Shown one piece after another: positions 1 through 12,382 of a stretch of DNA of 64,000 nt (positions within the stretch are counted from its first letter, which is position 1; each line of letters starts with the position of its first letter). The stretch comes from Plutella xylostella. Its lineage: Eukaryota > Arthropoda > Insecta > Lepidoptera > Plutellidae. Both the position numbers and the translations under genes were made by a program. The notes under the pieces were generated by a model, which did no database searches, was not told the origin of the DNA, and was given only the letters and a program-made list of their open reading frames with translations. Location: NCBI RefSeq assembly GCF_932276165.1, contig NC_063997.1:1560001-1624000 (forward strand), given 5' to 3'.

Positions 1-2013
1 CAGTTAGTACAAAATGTATTTAAAATTTGATTTAAATACGTTTAGCGTTTGGTAAAAGTGACCCTTCGTGTAGATTCGAAAATAGTATCGAATCCTATGC
101 TCGCTGCACAGCTATTTCCTTAACTTGGCTTGACACGCTATCGAGTGTCTAGATTGAATTGTTTAGATTACCAATATAAATTATGTTGGTATAATGTTTA
201 TCTTAGTTTCAAAATAAATAACTGTAAAGTAAAATCTCACTCTTCTTAATATGGCTCATGAAATTCATATGAGTAACTTATTTCCAACGGTACATCTGAT
301 TTCAGATATTTGTCATAATTTTACGGCGCTAATCCGATAATACTAAGGTGCCTGTAGGCCCCTTTCATACAAACGAAATTAAATTAGCCTGAATGGGTCC
401 GACGCCTCCCGATTCCCTGGTTGTGACATTATAAATGTAGACTTGATTTATATTTCAAGGCACCATTTCACTTGATTAAAGTTATTAAAATTTGGAAGGC
501 CGTTTATCAAATATTTTGACTAAGAGCCCTGCCTTACTAGCACGCTATGTTGACATCGGCACGGCAGTTATTAGTATTGAAATAATATATATACCAATTA
601 TAAATATTATGTATAGCTAGACGATAGTGATGGCATCTACTGGCAAGGGTTCTAATCAATAGTAGTTAAAAACCTTAGGTATAAGCGTAGTGAATGGACT
701 TGGCAGTCCGAGTTAGTGTGAGCCACAAGTGTATAGTAAGATATTGCTAAAGCTGTTGGACAACCATTTAGTAGGTACCCTTTGATCTCACTATACCAGT
801 CTAAACAGCATCAAACGCACACTCGACTGGTCCCCGACATGTCAAGCTATAATGAGATCTACCGAGGCGACATAGATGCGTCCGACACAGTCCGACACTC
901 ACCTGGCATCAAAGAGACACGTTAGCTTGCAAACTATGATTATACCATCATACGGGATCACTATTCGGGACTTATGAACGTTTTGCAAGTCACATTGCGC
1001 ATGATCAGAACCAAAACTCAGAAATCGTGAAATACCAAATTAATCAAACTGTCTTTTAACCCATTATGAGGGTCTGGGCGATATTTGACGATAATATTTT
1101 AAACTTCATGAAATCGACTTACGGGTATACAGGTCCAAAACTATTGAAGTATTTAAAGTTACTTTGCCTTACGAAGTTCACCGTTAAGGAAGTTCACCGG
1201 TAAATAAATAACATAAATTATAAATAAAATTTCACCTTAATTTTGAAGACAGCAAAACTATTAAGTAAAGGCACTGCGATTCCTGAAATTGACAATATCG
1301 ATTTGAAAATTCCAAATCCTCAAGAATTTAGTCTTGATGAATCAAGGTGTAGGCATAGTCAGCCCTATGCCGTGCATGATAGCAATCAGTGTGTGGCATG
1401 CGGGCTGTATGCTTCGGTTTAATTTCTGTCTACGTCCCGGCAAACTCCGGCATATCCTGGTATTTGCTGAGAGGCAATCGTGGTCTAGTTGTTTGCAGCG
1501 AACGTAAAGTGATTACCTTTTGTAAGTGAGTGAACAAGCGTTGTATTGTGCTGTCAAGATGGAGCGCTACGTTTGCGTTTCCGTTTCTGCTTGCTTTTGA
1601 ACCCTGGCGGAAAAGGAAGGGTGTTAGAAGTTTGTTATTCTATTAATGTGTGTTATTTAGGGCTACGGATATGATTGACAGTACGAGAACAAAGATAGCA
1701 CCCGTTACAGATACTCTGTCGTTATGGTTATAAGGACATTCTGAATACTCCTGCAATGGTGTTAGTTCGACTACGGTAACACGTGTTAGTAATGATCTAC
1801 AGGTAGAAAAAAAAAATAAGAGAAAGATAATCGATATCAAATAATCAAGATTAAGTCGTCCTGAAAATTACTGAAGCGTTAGTAAAAGCCACTTAGCTTG
1901 ACTTCGGCATTAAAGGCTTTATTTCAATTTAAGTCGATCTAAAAATAGAATTACTTGGCTTTCGGTAAAGTGACTGTGAAATAAAACGAAACCTGTACAG
2001 CCTGGCAAATAAT
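1..2013. other. No gene recognised
   Basis: AT-rich sequence without ORFs, splice-consistent exons or identifiable repeats. A GC-richer patch at 1340-1640 is unexplained. Confidence 0.5.
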
Positions 2014-2180
2014 TACAATACAATCCTCTTTATTTGCACCAAAAACCAGAAACAATACAAAATAAAACTTAAAAATAACAACCATACAAAAAGGCGGCCT
2101 TATTGCTTATAGCAATCTCTACCAGACAAACTTTGGATGGAAAAGAGTTATATAAATTAAAAAAATAGGATTAGAGGCAG
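2014..2180 (-). mobile_element. Retrotransposon 3' UTR fragment
   Basis: Near-identical to both halves of the interrupted copy at 28806-28908 / 29399-29470 (CTTTATTTGCACCAAAAACC; GGCGGCCTTATTGCTTATAG). On the minus strand it ends in AATAAAGAGG and an ATTGTATTGT tail. Confidence 0.7.
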
Positions 2181-5100
2181 TTGTGGTGCAAGAGTATGTA
2201 AATTATTGTAGAAACGGAACATATTTTTTTTGGCTGGCAGGCTGACCTATTTATACTTATGGGAAAGGTACTTGGATGGCCATGTACTATGGCCTTGATT
2301 AAGAAAAGTAACCCCCTATTAAATAAAATTTTATTCCGTCTTGCTAGGCTGAAAGTATATGCTCCTACATCTTGCTGAAAGTATATGATCCTACATCTTG
2401 AGTGAGACCCATTATTAGCCAAGCAAAACACGTAAAAGTGATATTTACAAGTCCATTCTAGCCGCAATGCCTTTAATGGAAGACAAAGGGTGTTGTTTCC
2501 TGACCCGCGCCGCATAAACAAATTTTATTGTGACAACAATCCGGAAAGTTCCGCAAACGACCATTACTCAAGGCAGGGGGAGGGGGGTGAGGCTAGAGAT
2601 TTACTTAACATTCATGTTTTGAAACTTTAATATTGAAGTAAAATCTGAAAAAAAAAGAAGTAAAATCTTCAATTGGCTATGCACTGAGATACTCCTACAA
2701 CTATGGTGCACCAATGGGTTGTATGAAAGGAGCCGAGTGAAATTAATAAACGTACTTTTTACGTGACTTTGGGCAGTCAGCGACAGATGCTATTTTGACA
2801 GGCTTAACTTTTCACCACGGTGACAAAGCCTAGATTCATTTTCGTGTCTCGTTTTGTTACCGTCACGCTACGAAGAAGAAGTACAAAACAAAGTTGGGGT
2901 AGCTATTCACCTTGTACTTGGTACGAAATTACGAATTACAAGAGAGTATGTTTTGAATTATGAGGGTCCAATGGTATTTGAGCTACAGGTAGTTGATTCA
3001 AAATCGCATGCCATTTCAGACGTGTGAAGAAATTAATTGAAAAATACTTACTTTTAAGAGTACGTAAGTATCTAATTATGAAATACCATTGACATGCTAC
3101 TTGAAATGCTTAATTGGTTGTCTTGTAGACGCACATAAAACACTCGTAAATTACTTGAATGTTGGAAAATTACGCTAATAACATAATCTGACTGTTTATG
3201 TCCTTAATGGTGTATGTAGAGTTCATTTATAATTTTCATGTTCATTTCTTTGCCTGTATGAAAACGACATACTTTAAAACCAGAATCGTGAATGGGCTTT
3301 AGTGATACGAAAGAAAAACGATAAAGTTTAACGCCTCTAAATGGCAAACTTTTGCTATAAAGATTATGGAAAAAGTTAAGCGTAATAAAAAATACTTTAA
3401 TTTAGTTTAACTTGTTTTGACTTGACGGACTTTAAGCTCTATTAGATTTACATGGACGGACGCGGGAACAGCCACGCAATTCAGTAAGATAATCCGACAT
3501 TTATAAACGTAAACGAATGATGGCGTTGGATGATGTTGAATCATCTATCGTAGAGCTAGTTTTCGAAAAGGTTGGATGGGCTGGGGTTAGTGAGCAAAAG
3601 AATTTAAGGTAATTTTCCTACAGGTTCCGCCTTATTTTTTCACTCTATAGTAATTTTAGAGATTTCTCGTGAGGTCTTTCATTTTATACAACTGGCGGAT
3701 CTTCAAATCTACGGAGATAATATTTTCAAGCTACAGGAAATAGTACTATTTTGTACCCCTATGATTTATGTTCGATTCACATTGTGATACATACGTGTAT
3801 GATGCGAAATCATATATTATGTTTTCCCTTTCCCCTAAGGGCAAACGGTTGACATATTTTCAGGGGGAATTTCCAATGAAATATGATCGTATGTATGCTT
3901 AATAATATGTCTTATCACAAGTTTTCTGCATATTTTGTGACCCTTTATAGTTTATACGAATTTACAAATGTTACTTATAACAAATGTCATTTATTTCGTG
4001 TAGCCACATCATTGTCGGACTGCCACGTGCATATTTATTTATTTAAATTCGAAAAATATTTTTTTTGATTACGTTCTACTATAGGTAGTTGGAGAGAATC
4101 CGTAGCGGGTCTTAGGCATAACATTTCTTTGTCGTCGTTTTTATCATTTTTAGAAAGCGAAATTAAATTATTTAACAGACAAGGTGGTTTCGTCTAGAAA
4201 TAACACCAGGTGTATTTCTATCTGACCAATGCCTTTGTATTATTTACGTCCACCCACGTGTTTTGGTCCTGAATCTTATGTATTATTTATAAACCGTTTT
4301 GTATCGAATAGAGAACCCCCGAGGAGAGTCTCGAATAGCGTCGAGGGACCGCGGCCATGCGGATACGATGTCTTAAATTAAGATTTTGAGGTTTAGTAGC
4401 AGCGTACTTACTTTACTATAGCATTAGTGATGAAATAGTAGAAATTGAAAAGTAATTTTTAAGTACCTAAGTAGTTTAACCCACTGACGGACACTGACTG
4501 CATTTGACGTCCTCCACACTTTTAGAAAAAAATCACATCGCAGTCCCAAAAATCACAATGCAGTCCTAACTCTTTTTCTAATTATTTCAACAACGGTCAA
4601 TGCAGTCCTGTTTTACCTAGAGTTTGTATGAAGACCATCTTGTTGTGCTTTATTTGGCAGGATTTCAAAGTTATATGTGCACCCAGAGTACCTTTTTTTC
4701 ACACAGCAATAAGTTTTCATACAAAAAAAAAGTGTGCACTCACACGCACACAACGGTCATCGACGTCGTGTTTTCTCTACTGCGCCTAGGCAGTGTGCCG
4801 GCATGTGCACCAGCACACCATCACTCAACTCCCATACAAAAATCTTGTGCGTTTTTATGAGTTTCACCGTTAATCTAGTGTCCATCAATGTGTTAAATAA
4901 TAAGAGGTGTTAGATAGGAGGGCGCTTTTAATTTCCAGTGAATTGTTGAAAAACTATATTTTTAATTGTGTAATAAATAATGTTAGTAAAAAATAAATCT
5001 TAATACCAATAACATTTTAGTAAATGTTAAAATCCTGTTTTAGTATATGTAATTATATTTCATATTTTATTTAAACAATATGTTTATAAATATGCATATC

Positions 5101-5720
5101 TGCACTGCACTAAGAATATAACCCATATTTTATTACCATTATCACTCTTATCAATGATACGCTCTGCAAAGTTAATATAAACTTTAAAAAAACATGGCCT
5201 GGCGGCAAATTTACTGCCTTATTATGTTTTAACAAGCTTCTCCTGATGGCTTTAATAACCTTGGCGGGCTTACAACTACTCCCCCAGTGAATATTAACTA
5301 GAATAAACGATAAGGCAGCCACTAGGATTACAGCCCGTTGCCATGGCAACAGAAACCCTGTTTTTAGCCCCCGCAATAAGGTTCTTATGACAAAATAATT
5401 AGAGGTCACGCTGTAATACGGATTTCATATTTTATTTGAAATGTTTGTATACTTTCTAAATGTGTAACGAATAAAGTCATGAAACTACTACCTATATAAG
5501 TACAGTAACACAGCCGGAATGAATAGGTTTTTTAACTTATGTAACTTTCTTTCATATTCATAATGGTGAAAGAGAGTCACCCTCTTCTCGCTTAAAACCT
5601 AACCATGCGGGATATAAATAACCTCAAAGATATTAACAATAATGGCACTGTTATAATCCTGATAGTGTTTCTGCGTTGTAGAATTCCCGTCTTAGGACAC
5701 ATTTCAGGTAGGCACATGTA
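2181..5720. other. No gene recognised
   Basis: Only small items: a 27-bp tandem duplication at 2345-2400 (GCTGAAAGTATATG, CTACATCTT) and CA-rich sequence around 4740. The 99-codon minus frame at 5110-5409 has no recognisable homology. Confidence 0.5.
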
Positions 5721-6192
5721 CAGGGTGTTGCAAAAATCGTATACTAAGCCGTAACCTACATGTGCAGCATGGTATATCTATTAATTGATTGAGAGTGGTG
5801 CCTTCCTTGCACTGCTCACTTGACACAGTCAATATATTGTTTATTTTGTTAATTTTTAAATAACAGCTTAATTAAAATGTCACCGTTTACCCACAGTCAA
5901 ACCAAAAATATTGGTTTTGTGGGAATTCTTCTGTACCCTATGTATCACTGCAATGTTTATAAATAAAAATAAATAATAATAAATAATAAGCCCGAAAATG
6001 TCATCAGAATTTCAAAATTCGCGAAAAAAAATAACATTCTTCATAGTAAAAAGTCACGTGACCAACAAAGTTACTATGGAAAATGTGTTTTTTTTCCGCG
6101 AATTTTGAAATTCTGATTTTAGTTTCGGGCTTAGATATACCATGTTGCTCATAGTAGGTGTCGGCTTAGTATGGCCTTTTTGCAACACCCTG
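5721..6192. mobile_element. TA-flanked MITE, CAGGGTGTTGCAAAA family, with nested retroposon
   Basis: CAGGGTGTTGCAAAAA at the left and TTTTTGCAACACCCTG at the right, TA duplicated. Compared with the copy at 9822-9951, about 200 bp (5780-5988) are extra and end in TATGTATCACTGCAATG plus an AATAAATAAT tail, i.e. an inserted retroposon. Confidence 0.8.
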
Positions 6193-6390
6193 TATAATAT
6201 AATAAGTATAATAACCGTTCTTCAGAATGAAAATTTCAATGATATCTCTCAGAGGCTTTCCACGTAATATTCTGAAATGCGTCTTAAAGCGAGGTTAAAT
6301 ATTTAAGTAACACAAGAGGCAAGAAGTTAATAGCTTTTGTGACTCGTTTTAAGAGTTGGTACACTTGACTGGCCTCTTTACCGTGTTATA

Positions 6391-7039
6391 CACTCACGGG
6401 CAATGAAAAAGTTTCATTCAGGTAATCAACAAATTACACTGAAACTGAAAAAACTAAGTTAATGACACTTTTGCAATATTTAAGTGCATTTATCGGCGCA
6501 TCAAACTAAAAACATTAATATTATGTTCAAAATTCCGTTTAAATGTTTGAAAAAAAAACACACACACACACACACGCACTCACGCCTTGTACTAATGTAC
6601 TCCCTTGCGGGGTAGGCAGAGATGCATTGCTGCACCCACTTTTCGCCACAGTGGTATGTTAGTCCCAATGTAATAGGGGGCGGGCCTATTGCCATTTTAC
6701 GGGCACATCCAAGACCCGAGGACAAATATCTGTGTTTTAAACAAATATCTGCCCCAGCCGGGAATCGAACCCGTGACCATCGGCTCAGTAGTCAGGGTCA
6801 CTAACCACTACGCCATTCGACCGTCTGTTTGAACTGAACTGTTTCTTTGCCCGTGACTGTATGAATGAATAGTCAATATACACGAGCAATTAAAAAGTTT
6901 CACTTACAATATTTAGACACCAAATGACCCCAATTTTAAAAAAACATTTTATTTAGAACTTCATCAAAATATTTAGACTTTTCCGTTTAAGTCTAATTTG
7001 GTGCTTTTGTCACTGAAACTTTTTCATTGCTCGTGAGTG
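6391..7039. mobile_element. TA-flanked MITE with CACTCACGGGCAATG ends
   Basis: Starts CACTCACGGGCAATGAAAAA, ends TTTTTCATTGCTCGTGAGTG (25 of 26 terminal bases pair), with TA on each side. It contains a SINE (6552-6825) and an internal degenerate copy of the terminus near 6880. Confidence 0.8.
6552..6825 (-). mobile_element. tRNA-derived SINE inside the MITE
   Basis: Minus strand: A-box region TGGCGTAGTGGTTAGTGAC, B box GGGTTCGATTCCC, a body with CGCAAGGGAGTACATTAGTA and a TG-repeat/poly-T tail. Flanked by TGTTTGAA on both sides (6544-6551, 6826-6833). A tRNA gene was rejected because the anticodon arm and the acceptor end do not close. Confidence 0.8.
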
Positions 7040-7464
7040 TAGGTATGTAGATTATATCGTAAGAAGTAATTATGTTATGGGAGGAATAACGGATAACTAG
7101 TGACATAATAGAAAAGAACCACCTATTGAATGGGTTTTTTAACAGTAACAATTGCCAACACCATAATTTTTTTTAAATAATACTCTTCTTCATTCATTAA
7201 AATTTTATTATTATTATTATTATTTATTATTAAACATTTATTTCCAGATATATCATCCATAGTAAATTAGTAAAACATGTCAAAAAAATTGTTAGTCAAA
7301 ATATAAAAATCATAAGTACATGCAAAAATTAAATTAAATCAGATCAGAAATAATAAATAAATATACTTCAATGTCATTTTAAATGTGAAATAAATTGGAT
7401 TAAATAATATGAAATAATAAATTGAATAAATTAATTGAATTAACAAATAAATAGTTAAGTACAT

Positions 7465-7755
7465 TCATTTCTTATTTCGGTCAAGGTGTACACCTACGCA
7501 ATGCCTCACAATTGGACTATCCATCCTATCCGCCAACACACTGAGGATAGCATTCGAGCTGCTCCGCGTACGTGATAGTAAGGAGGCTGCTCGCTTACGC
7601 ATGACGGCAAAGAAGTCATCCACTCTGGCTTCAGCGAACATACCTGATGCGGAGCAGAATCTCGGCAGCCCCAACACGATCCTCAGTGCGTTATTGTACT
7701 GGACGCGCAGCGCGCTGTAGGCCCGGCGCGTGTAGTTGACCCACAGGCTGCACGA
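7465..7755 (-). pseudogene. C-terminal fragment of a non-LTR retrotransposon ORF
   Basis: Minus-strand reading gives NYTRRAYSALRVQYNNALR followed by GLPRFCSASGMFAEARVDDF and DSPIVRHCVGVHL before a stop. This matches my recollection of the C-terminus of a common lepidopteran non-LTR element. It is 5'-truncated at about 7755. The A/T-rich repeats at 7200-7464 may be its 3' UTR. Confidence 0.7.
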
Positions 7756-8147
7756 ATTATTTTATGCCTACCTGTTGAACAAAATAATCACCAGTCTTTT
7801 TCCGTTGCAAAGCTAGCGTTGTCGGACTCTAAACGAAACGCAAACAGTAACATTTTCGTAAACTGACAAAACTAACAGACACACGGACATCAGACATATA
7901 CACGCATCGCAAAGTAACACAGACTCGTGGATATCCGACCTTTGCACAGTACAGTCAGCATAAGAGATAACTATCATCCTCAGTGCTTATACTTTCTACT
8001 GACGAATGAAAATACTTTACTTTTCTAAATTAAAACACAAAAAATGCAGTAGTAGGGTAGTCTGGCAAAGCAAAAACAGTTTATCATTTTGGATGCGTGT
8101 AGCCAATAAAAAATATTCTTCATCTCACATATTTATTTTCAACTTTA

Positions 8148-8288
8148 GGGCTCATACACATACACACGATACGATGTCGCGTCGTGAAAACATCTCCCTC
8201 CCACTCACTGGTGTTCAATGGGAGAGAGCTAGAGAGTGGCACGCACGACGCGACGCCGACGTCGTATCGTGTTTATGTGTGTGAGCCC
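8148..8288. mobile_element. PIF/Harbinger-like MITE
   Basis: GGGCTCATACACATACACAC pairs with GTGTTTATGTGTGTGAGCCC; target TTA is duplicated. It directly abuts the TA-MITE at 8292-8539. Confidence 0.75.
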
Positions 8289-8291
8289 TTA

Positions 8292-8539
8292 CAATCGTCG
8301 AAATATAAGATGCCCGTTTGGATAGCTCCAAAATGTATGGGATGAAAGCTGGTGTCAAATCTAAATCATAAAAAATCTAAACAATAAGTAACTTTTGGTT
8401 CTTCAAAACTTCTTTTTTCTTTCGGCCGTTAAATAATACGCCAGAATTTGTGTCTTTTTATGTATTTCATCAAGTAAATCAAGAGTAAATAGCAAATTTG
8501 TGTAGCTGTCCAAACGGGGCTATTATATTTCGACGACTG
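8292..8539. mobile_element. TA-flanked MITE, intact relative of 27877-29975
   Basis: CAATCGTCGAAATATAAGAT ... CTATTATATTTCGACGACTG, with TA at both sides. It shows the uninterrupted family structure of about 248 bp. Confidence 0.8.
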
Positions 8540-9821
8540 TAGGATTACACTATTCAAACTGGGAGTGCATGCACCTTTATTGCTGACTGTACGCTGGGAC
8601 CCTCTCTGTGTCGGCGTCACATGAAATATTCACGCTCACGGCCGCGGCTGACAAGAGAAGCTCGGAGAAGATATATATATACCTACATATAAGTTTATAT
8701 ATAGCCTCATATGATGTCTAATTTTATGGACAAGTTAAATAGAAATATACTTTTTGCTATGGTATTTATATTGCGGAGTGATTTAGGTTTTTCCTGTATG
8801 CGCCAATGGGAGAAATACAATATTGAAATATATTATATTATATTATCTATCTTATATTATCTATATCTTTAAACATTGGTATTCTTTGCTGTTCAACAAT
8901 CTGGCATTTCCCTATTTATTCATTGCTGCAGATGCAAATTACAGTAAAGCCTCCTTTCTAAAGAAAACTTAAAATTTCCTTCTCATGTCAGTTTGATATA
9001 ATTTAGGATAATCATAGATATGCGTATCATTATTAACTTCTGATTAACCTGTAGTTCTCAGTGGTGTTAACGGCTGCTAATTAAAGCTTACAATACGAAT
9101 TTTGAAAACACTGTGTAAACCGGGGGATCCTGAATAGTCGCATAAGCTACTAACTTATTGTAAGCGCATTTAAATACCGATAGCAAAATACTGTTGAATA
9201 ATTAAACGACGTTTTAAACGATGCAAATCCTGTCAAAGCGTCGTGCTTCGCAGTGACTTGTTAAATACTGTTTAATTAGTTATAATCTGCTCGCCGGAGA
9301 CGCAATGTTATGTAAATAATGCTTGAGGAAACTGCTAATAACTCACAACACTGAGAGTCTATTCTCTTCCTTAAAGGACTTTCTCGTGTGTACTTTAACC
9401 TGGGACAACCTGTATGTAAAACGGACATAATACTTTGTGTAAAAAGCATCGGACATGCCAGAAAGATATAAGGAAAAATCGCCGCGAGTACTAAACACAA
9501 CTCTGAAAACAGCGTTTAAAAAATGATGTGATGATTGGATAATTCATTGGCGTATGTGTATCGTTTCTGAAGGAGCATACTTTGAAGGTAATAAAATAAA
9601 TTTGGATGAATAACAAACATTTTTTGTTTTATTGATCTAATCACGATAGGTACTTTTTATACAGAATGTATAGCATAAGTAAACAATTAGCGAACGTAAT
9701 TTAAAGACCTCGTCATTTGTACAATGCAGCCGTGTGCTGGCTGTAATTACATGCGGCGACAAAACCAATGTTTATGCAGGCCATTCACTCTTTGTCTGTG
9801 TGCATAACGCGCATACCTATA
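8540..9821. other. No gene recognised
   Basis: Apart from an imperfect TATTATATTATATTATCTAT run near 8835, I see no structured feature. Confidence 0.5.
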
Positions 9822-9951
9822 CAGGGTGTTGTAAAAAGGCTGTACTAAGCCGAAACGTACATGTGCAGCATAGTACCTATATCTAAGCCCGAAAATGAAA
9901 TCAGAGATTCAAAATTCGCGAAAATAGTATAACTCTTTTTGCAACACTCTG
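9822..9951. mobile_element. MITE, CAGGGTGTTGCAAAA family
   Basis: CAGGGTGTTGTAAAAAGG ... CTTTTTGCAACACTCTG, TA-flanked, with the family core ACATGTGCAGCAT and AAGCCCGAAAATGA. Confidence 0.8.
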
Positions 9952-10384
9952 TATACAAGAGAAATTAGGGTAACTAATTTTATAGGTATTATGGATGCAT
10001 ACAAAATTTACAGAAGTGAAAGCATTTGTAATTCAAAAGCCATAATTAGTAGGTAATGTTGTAAAAACTGCATTGTAGTGCTCTGCAGTTCACTTCGGAC
10101 ACACACCATTAAACGCTACTTGCTTTATAACTCTTGTAACAATAAAAATAGTTAAAAGTTGCTACGGTTGCTGATTCTCTACCACTCGTCTCTCGAGTCG
10201 ATTGTTAGAATTCATCAGCTGGATCCACACCAGACGATTCAACGCTCTGCGATCACGCGCGGCTAGAGAAAATTCGGTATACGATATCGGTACGTTGGAT
10301 CTTCTGTGTGAATATGGATATATGAAAATGGCACTTATTATTATTGCGTTATGACGTGGAGAATTACCCCGCTGGGGTTAAAAT

Positions 10385-11926
10385 TAGAGATGGTCGTTAA
10401 AAACTACAACTGTAAAAACGACATGTTGTTAGGAATTAACAAAAGTTGCGTTTATTAAAATAAACTAAACGACTTTAAAGTTAATTTTTAAAAATATTTG
10501 AAACTGATCTTTATTATCACTTGTTAAGATTCATTTTTGTCTATGACACAAAAAACAACACCACGATTTACAAATTAATTTTGAAAATGTTTGAAACTAA
10601 ACTCTATTTACCAGCTACTAAGATACATTTTTGTCTATGACACAAAAAACAACGAAATGATTTCAAAATTATTTTTGAAAATGAACTGTATTGTCATTTG
10701 TGAAGACTCGTTTTTGTGCGTAACCCTACAATTAACGAAGTCGTAAACAACGGAACACCTATATCAACTAATATGAGCTCTATTATGTTACATAGAAGAA
10801 TCATAATTGCCTGTGATAAAAAACGACAGGAAGTTTTAGTTTTTTTTTTGAACTGTTGTTTTGACATGAATGAACGTATCGATAACGAAGTTTTTTTAAA
10901 GCTACATGAACGTTACCGACATTGTTGACAAAATATTATGTTTTGTGTTTGTTTTATCTTTATTGCGCTTTGAATGTTATTAATTATTGAATGGGTATTA
11001 ATAATAGGTTAAAACTCAGTATGGTATTATTATGTACTTATTCGTTAAAATATTCTAAAAAATATTTTATTACAAAGTTTGATGGCGCCGACACACTAGC
11101 GGACGCGGCTTACGGACGTGGCTGTCAGCCGCGACTGATAGTGTGCACTGTCTTTTGGGACAGTTCGTGGCACGATTGATCGCTCTTGGACGTTTTTGTC
11201 GTTCAGCTTTTAGACGTCCGAGAGCGATCTGGCACGATAATATTTGTGTTTTCCATTATAAAAGTATCTGTCTCGTCTCTTCACTTCATTTACTCTGTGG
11301 CACATTATTTTTTGATGTGGTAACATTGTAAAAAAAAAATTCTGTCATTAAGGTCATTACATTTCCTTTTCTGTTCTGTGGCATATTGTGTGAAATTGTG
11401 TATCTGTGGCAAATTTTGACATGTTTACATTTTGAAAAGTTTGTTAAAATTTGAATGAGTGTAATAATTAGACAATTTACATCATTTTCGTATTAAAGTA
11501 ACAGTGAATGAAAATGCAATCAATACATAATGTGATATAATGATTATTCTTATATATATTTAACTAACTCCATATAGCCATAAAGGTGAGTACAGTTTTG
11601 GCCTTTCAAATGTAGAAAATGTAAATAAACTAAGTAAATAAAGATTTTACTGTATTGTTTAAGATTATGACTCAGTGTATGTGTTAATATGCATTACAAG
11701 AATCAATATTAGTATAATAATGATACGATGTTACGACAGACCAATAAAAAAACGCAACAGTAGAGCCATAGACAAAATAATATTAATTTAACGAAAACTT
11801 ACTCACACACACAGAAGCAAAAAACAACTAAATGGAAAATTAACTTAACTATTAAATTAACCGTTAGTTTATTTTAACACAACGATACAACATGTTGTTC
11901 AAAACCAGCAGTTATTTCCAACTCTA
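10385..11926. mobile_element. Probable hAT-type element with TAGAGATGG ends
   Basis: Left TAGAGATGGTCGTTA and right, on the reverse strand, TAGAGTTGGAAATAACTGC. Both ends then share ACATGTTGT and TTAAAATAAACTAA in inverted order. Flanks GTTAAAAT and GTAAGGAT are only weakly alike. The left side holds about three degenerate 110-bp tandem units (10490-10715) with TTTTTGTCTATGACACAAAA. No intact transposase seen. Confidence 0.5.
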
Positions 11927-12382
11927 GTAAGGATGTGGTAGGTGATGATGATGATGAATAAAGGCTTTATTAACGCGCAATGTTTGGTATTTATGTGAAG
12001 GGTAGTGTTAGAAATGTGGTTATTTTTATGGTAACTATGATTCTATTCTTTTTTGAAGGGGGGAAAGATTTATGTGGTCTGAATGTTGCGGTTAAAAGTA
12101 TTAAATCAGACAGTTTAGGGGCAGGTGTAGCCAGTTAGAGATAGTAGTAGGAGGCCTGCAATGCAATGCAGTAAGTAGGTATATACCTAGATAGATAGAC
12201 TAGGAACGCAGGGCATAGCAACTACTAATGGTGACGAGGTTATATGATACAATTGACGATTGAATTTACCAAAATGGTGGTTGGCTATGCATGGATGATA
12301 GGTAAGACAGCAGTCGGAGCGCGTATGATATGCGTATGTTGGGTTATGATTATAACATATAACCCATAATGCCACCCTTCAC

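Noticed and set aside
5110..5409. 99-codon minus ORF (MTSNYFVIRTLL...)
   Set aside because: Hydrophobic and basic but with no recognisable family, no splice context and an AT-rich end; probably chance or a decayed repeat.
6755..6827. tRNA gene on the minus strand
   Set aside because: It is the tRNA-like head of a SINE with a TG-repeat tail and a target duplication (TGTTTGAA).
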